DNA of 64,000 nt, taken from the NCBI GenBank assembly GCA_002286715.1, contig NSJX01000011.1, positions 194,106 to 258,105 on the forward strand, given 5' to 3'. Position numbers and translations under genes: made by a program. This document shows, piece by piece, positions 60,167 to 64,000 of this stretch. The DNA comes from Dentipellis sp. KUC8613. Taxonomy: Eukaryota > Basidiomycota > Agaricomycetes > Russulales > Hericiaceae. Positions within the stretch are counted from its first letter, which is position 1. Every line of letters starts with the position of its first letter. Under the pieces are notes generated by a model. It did no database searches and was not told the DNA's origin. It worked only from the letters and a program-made list of their open reading frames with translations.

Positions 60167-62267
60167 ATGGCAAAGCGTAAAATTACGCGCTGTCATGTAA
60201 GTCCTTCACATTAATTGTGATTTCGGCAAGATCTAACCTTGCTCCAGTTCTATAACCACGATGGGACGCCCATACGGCACGCACGCGGATTGGGATGTAC
60301 TCGAGGGATAGACGTCTGTTTCTTCGCGCATCCAAGCGAAGCAGACTGGGCCACTGCAAGCCCACCCGCACTATTGTATCAAGACAACCGGGGTCCCAGC
60401 AATAGAGGACGACGAAGCCCCTCCCCTCGCCGTCAATATTCTCCTGTACCCCGACCTCGGCGCGATTCAAGCCTCGAACGACGGCGAGAACCAATTCGCG
60501 ATAGTCGCAGCCCGCCGCGATACCGACGCGATAGTTTTGGGCAACCCCCTCGCGACCGCTCTCCACAGCCGAGCGCTCCTTTTGACTCCCGCTATCGCGA
60601 CCGCTCGCCGCGTCCGCGAAACAACTCTCCTCGTCCCAATCGCGTCCCTCCTGCCGACATAAACATGCCGCCCCCACCACCCACCGGCCCTAGGCCTCTT
60701 AAAGACGCGCCAGGCTCCTTAAGATCTCCTATTCCATTTTCAAAGCCACCTCATGTTAGACCTACGGAATCGACGTCGCCTTCGACGCCCTTTCCACCTC
60801 CTCCGTCTACGCGCCCTCCACTTGTTCCGCCCCCGCCGGCCTGGCCTCCTGTCTTTGATGCTAGTACGTCTCAATCGGCCGATCCCATTGCAGAAGAGAT
60901 GACTGCGGAGGAGAAACGGCAGAAATGGACTGAGCGCGTCAGGTGCGTCCAAAACTAGATCCCTTACTTACAACTGTTCTGATGATGTGATCCAGCCTGC
61001 TGTCGCAAGTCATCAAGGAACGAGGCAATTACTCGCAGCTCGAGACCAATGCCCACACCCTTCGGCGGTTGGTGGCGTCACAACGATTCGAATCCTTCAG
61101 CAATGAAGACAAAGCGGATACTCGAGTGCAGCTTCAACACGCGGAGGCAAGGAGCCGAGAGAAAAAGCAGACAGTAGATGCGCTCATCACGCGTCTGGCA
61201 GAGGCTGGATTCTGGCCTATCGTTGCGCCTTACGATACTCAGGCATTCGAGACCAAGTACAACGATATGAAGGAGACTATGCTTGGCTTGCGCGATGGCG
61301 TTGCAGAGCTCCAGAACAGTATCATGGCGGTCACCATGCAGTATATACAACGACAGCAGCCGCAATTGGCAGCAGGCCTCTCAACGCAGCCAGAAGCCGG
61401 CACCTCCGATCGGCCCAGGAAGAGACCGCGCTTGTTTGAGACGGTTGACATGTCTGTCGATATACAACCCAGCGAGCCTGTCGATGCGAACCTCCAACAA
61501 GTTATCACGCAAATGCAGGACCGCCTTTCCATTATCGATGCGTCGCTCGCAGACATACACAACGACCTGACGCAGCACGTGCAAAATGTCATGGATGAGT
61601 TTGACTCCAAACTCGATGGCAAGGTGGACGAACTTATAGAAAGACCAATATCAGCTGAGGCTGGGGGAGAGTCGTTGCAGCGGCTAGAGAAGGCTGAAGA
61701 AGAGGTCAAGACCGTTGGCTCGGAAATGGATGAAATATCTCAGGAACTCGTGTCTTTGATCACCGACTTCGGAAGTGGGTCTCGAGAACGAGATCGACTA
61801 GAAGCTGAAAACCGGGCCCTACAAGACAAAGTTGCGAAGGTATATCACGTCTCTTTCGTCTCGATCTCCGTCTTCATCATGACGTTCTTTGTCAGTTGGA
61901 ACAAGACGGGCGATCAAACCGAGAGGCGTTGCAGCAGATTAGCAAGGAGAATGCGGCCTTGTCCAAAGCTCTAGCTATCCGTCTCGCAGGACCTACCCAC
62001 CAAGATCCACCAGCGGCCGAGGCACTCTTCCAACGCATAGAGCAACCGGTCAGATTAAGGATCCGGGAAGAGGTCGCACCACTGTTAAAGGAGTTGCAAG
62101 AGAACATCAACCAGACACTCTCGAAATGCATGCAAGAAGTGCAAGGGCCTCTGTTTGACAGGCTCTCTCAGAGTTTGCACGCTGCGAAGACGATCAGCGA
62201 ATGGATAGAAAGGGATGGGCAAGGTGCACTTTCTACCATGCCGCCTCCGAATAACCCACATCGGTGA
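60167..62267 (+). CDS. CCCH zinc-finger, Arg/Ser/Pro-rich, coiled-coil protein
   Basis: Start at 60167 opens MAKRKITRCH; an intron (GTAAGT...TCCAG) leads to FYNHDGTPIRHARGLGCTRG-IDVCFFAHPSEADW. The Cys residues with the final CFFAH form a C3H1-type zinc finger, a fold usually used for RNA binding. An Arg/Ser/Pro-rich stretch follows (RRSPSPRRQYSPVPRPRRDS), then Pro runs, then EEMTAEEKRQKWTERV. The C-half is helical: LITRLAEAGFWPIVAPYDTQ, QQVITQMQDRLSIIDASLAD, REEVAPLLKELQENINQTLS. A nuclear-localisation-like PRKRPRL lies in the middle. It ends PPPNNPHR at 62267. At least three introns. An RNA-linked role is inferred; I do not recognise a named orthologue. Confidence 0.72.
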
Positions 62268-62501
62268 TGAAGTACGCTACTGTTACGCATCACGTCTACC
62301 TTCATCTCCTACATTGACTTTGCGCCTGTATCCATAGTCCGTCTTCCGTTATTTACGTTCTTTATTGTCATACGCGTACATATGCACCACCTGTGACTTA
62401 TTGTATCCTTCACTATCTGCTTCATCAACTATGTTAGCCCGAGGACGACCCATTTTTAGCGTGTACAGTATAGTATTAATATTCTGTCCGCGCAAAAAAG
62501 T

Positions 62502-62605
62502 GGACCTTCCGAGAATCGAACTCGGGACCCTTGCATTAAGCCACGTGATGACCAGGTCAAGTTAACCTCATAAGTACAAAGCTCTACCGATTGAGCTAAA
62601 GGTCC
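62502..62605 (-). tRNA. tRNA-Ile (anticodon TAT) with 32-base intron
   Basis: Acceptor GGACCTT/AAGGTCC, D arm GCTC...GAGC, anticodon stem TTGTA/TGCAA, T arm CCGAG-TTCGATT-CTCGG. The loop CT-TAT-G gives anticodon TAT (62570-62572). An intron of 32 bases (62537-62568) sits after position 37, as in other nuclear tRNA genes. Confidence 0.88.
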
Positions 62606-62826
62606 TACACTTCATCCATCGAAAGATGAGACCATACGCAGCTGTCCTAGACGCTCCCTCAGACGCGTGAAATAAGTGAAATATTCAAAATCGATTCATC
62701 AGACCTGCGCAACGCACACTGGGTGGCTCAAGCGGTGCACAATTCCACCAAAATATTTTTGCAGCTGGGTGGCCTGCTTTGAGTTGCTTGCCATAGTTAC
62801 CTACGATATGACGACGTCTAAAAATT

Positions 62827-62938
62827 GGACCCTCCGAGGATCGAACTCGGGACCGTTGCATTTGAAGTCACTAACGACCAGATAATACGTAATTTATCCC
62901 TATAAGTACAAAGCTCTAACCGGCTGAGCTAAGGGTCC
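62827..62938 (-). tRNA. tRNA-Ile (anticodon TAT) with 39-base intron, second copy
   Basis: Acceptor GGACCCT/AGGGTCC, D arm GCTC...GAGC, anticodon stem TTGTA/TGCAA, T arm CCGAG-TTCGATC-CTCGG. Loop CT-TAT-A gives the same TAT anticodon as the first copy. The intron (62862-62900) differs in length and sequence. Confidence 0.88.
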
Positions 62939-63141
62939 TGAGTGAAGGGGTCGCCGTCTGCGACACATAACCTAAGGTCGCCGACACAAAAGTGCTCCAA
63001 GCTGATTTTGAACGCTTCGAAGACTGCTGGTGTCTGATACAGGGCTCTAATAATATATGTTACAGTATACATCCATCGTATCCACGCTAATTGCAGAATG
63101 TCCCAGAAGAGAATAGACAAAAGAATTACTTGCAAGTTCGT

Positions 63142-64000
63142 CTACGCGCGATCGCATATGCGTGTCCCCTCTTCGACTCCTTTCGGGGAGAGATGAAGGA
63201 ACCGCGTCCCTACTCGCGCGGCTTGTTCTTCAGAGTGAGTGATCCACACGATAGCCTTCAGGCTAGATTCGGGTGACTTGATCTCCTGTAAGAGGGTGTT
63301 CTCGACAGTGATCGAACAGTCCGCATCGAGAGCCGATGTAGGTTCTAGGATAGAAGCGCATGAACAAACGGGTCGTGGCTCAATAGATAGATGAGCGTAC
63401 CGTCAAGAAGTAAGATCTCTGCAGTGTTCAACCCAAAGCCGATCGCTAAAGCGAGGCGCTGCGCCTCGCCTCCGCTGAGGGTGTTCCATGCACGGTCCCA
63501 TAGGTCTTCATCTATCCCCCAAGAGCTCGCGACATCTATAGCATGCTGCATATCGATCTTCCCTTGTTTCCGGCGCGCATGATAACCCGACAGTGTCTCG
63601 AGGAAGTCACGCGGTGTACTCGGAAGAAGGGAAGGGCGTTGGGGAACGTATTGCACGTGTGTTCGGTACGTCGGCACACCTGAGAAGACTGTTGGTCCAC
63701 GCCTTGACTTGTCTATGCCGAAGCTACAAGTATATTTAGAGCTTACCGTACTGCTTTGGAAGTCTACATGTCGTATTAAATGGATGATCTGTCATAGAAA
63801 TATAACAAAAAATGCAGTACCTGCCTCTGTACTCAACTGAGCCCTGGTAAAGATTCAGGTGAGCCAGGCATTTGAGAAGAGTTGTTTTGCTTGAATCCAG
63901 TCAGTATATCTGTCGGAGAACATATGTCCGTGAGAAAAGCATGTACTTACCCAGCGCCACTGCGAGCACGTAGCACGACAACATCTCCCTCGTGGACCGA
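63142..64000 (-). CDS. ABC transporter-type ATPase subunit (YbbL/FetA/STAR1-like), N-terminus beyond window
   Basis: Single nucleotide-binding domain read leftward from the right edge; the start lies past 64000. The first visible exon reads EGDVVVLRARSGAG, joined by an intron to KTTLLKCLAHLNLYQGSVEY, so Walker A is SGAGKTT. Then come HVQYVPQRPSLLPSTPRDFL (Q-loop), WGIDEDLWDRAWNTLSGGEA-QRLALA (signature LSGGEAQR), ILLLD and, past an intron (GTACGC...CCTAG), EPTSALDAD (Walker B/D-loop) and VWITHSEEQAARV (H-loop). It ends EEGTRICDRA at 63142. No membrane spans are seen, so it should pair with a separate permease, as bacterial FetA/YbbL and plant STAR1 do. Confidence 0.8.

Noticed and set aside
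60167..60400. Assigning the CCCH protein to U2AF1 or another named splicing factor
   Set aside because: There is a single finger, no RRM and a long coiled coil; the resemblance is limited to the C3H1 motif and Arg/Ser content.

Overview
The window is nuclear DNA of a basidiomycete fungus, most likely an agaricomycete. The genes are dense and split by many 45-90 bp introns with GT...AG borders. Their proteins are typical of fungi (Trs120, Vps55, Sec16, Pik1, KRE2/MNT1-type mannosyltransferases), and several families (DUF6589, RecQ-like mobile helicases, divergent kinases, orphan tandem genes) are ones I associate with Agaricomycetes. All gene models were assembled by eye from exon translations and splice borders, so outer ends are firmer than every internal junction.

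Layout: 0.2-4.3 kb, all minus strand: an HTD2-type dehydratase, a SAM methyltransferase and the exosome subunit MTR3. 4.4-12.8 kb: NSRP1-like splicing factor (+), divergent kinase (-), PPIE-like RRM protein (+), TAF13 (-), DUF4211 protein with a PIP box (-), DPM2 (-). 13-18.5 kb: TRS120 (+) and VPS55 (-). 18.9-27.7 kb: kinesin-5 (-), ELF1 (+), conventional kinesin (+). 28.7-32 kb: a Pumilio-family protein (+). 32.6-35.6 kb: two orphan tandem paralogues, a purine-rich gene-free stretch and a small MYND-finger gene (all -). 35.7-46.7 kb: SEC16 (+), OST3/OST6 (-), PIK1 (+). 46.9-59.8 kb: a three-copy tandem array of GT15 alpha-mannosyltransferases (-), interrupted by a ~6.9 kb mobile element. 60.2-64 kb: CCCH zinc-finger/coiled-coil protein (+), two intron-containing tRNA-Ile(TAT) genes (-), and an ABC ATPase running off the right edge (-).

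The most interesting object is the insertion at 50940-57847. It has imperfect ~31 bp terminal inverted repeats beginning CTAGTCTCG, flanked by an identical direct repeat (TGGAGCG, 7-8 bp) that looks like a target-site duplication. Each end also carries an inverted copy of its own terminal motif about 100 bp inside, so each end can fold into a hairpin. Inside are two convergent genes: a RecQ-like helicase with a Zn-binding, low-complexity tail (now carrying one in-frame TGA) and a DUF6589 protein. The element lies between GT15 copy 3 and copy 2, about 0.2 kb upstream of copy 2's start codon. Copy 2 itself has a 4 bp tandem duplication that breaks its frame.

Many genes here serve the secretory pathway and protein glycosylation (DPM2, TRS120, VPS55, SEC16, OST3, PIK1, GT15 array); whether that grouping means anything cannot be judged from one window. 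Several genes are arranged head to head with 125-205 bp between start codons (MTR3/NSRP1, DPM2/TRS120, kinesin-5/ELF1, MYND/SEC16, OST3/PIK1), which implies shared divergent promoters.
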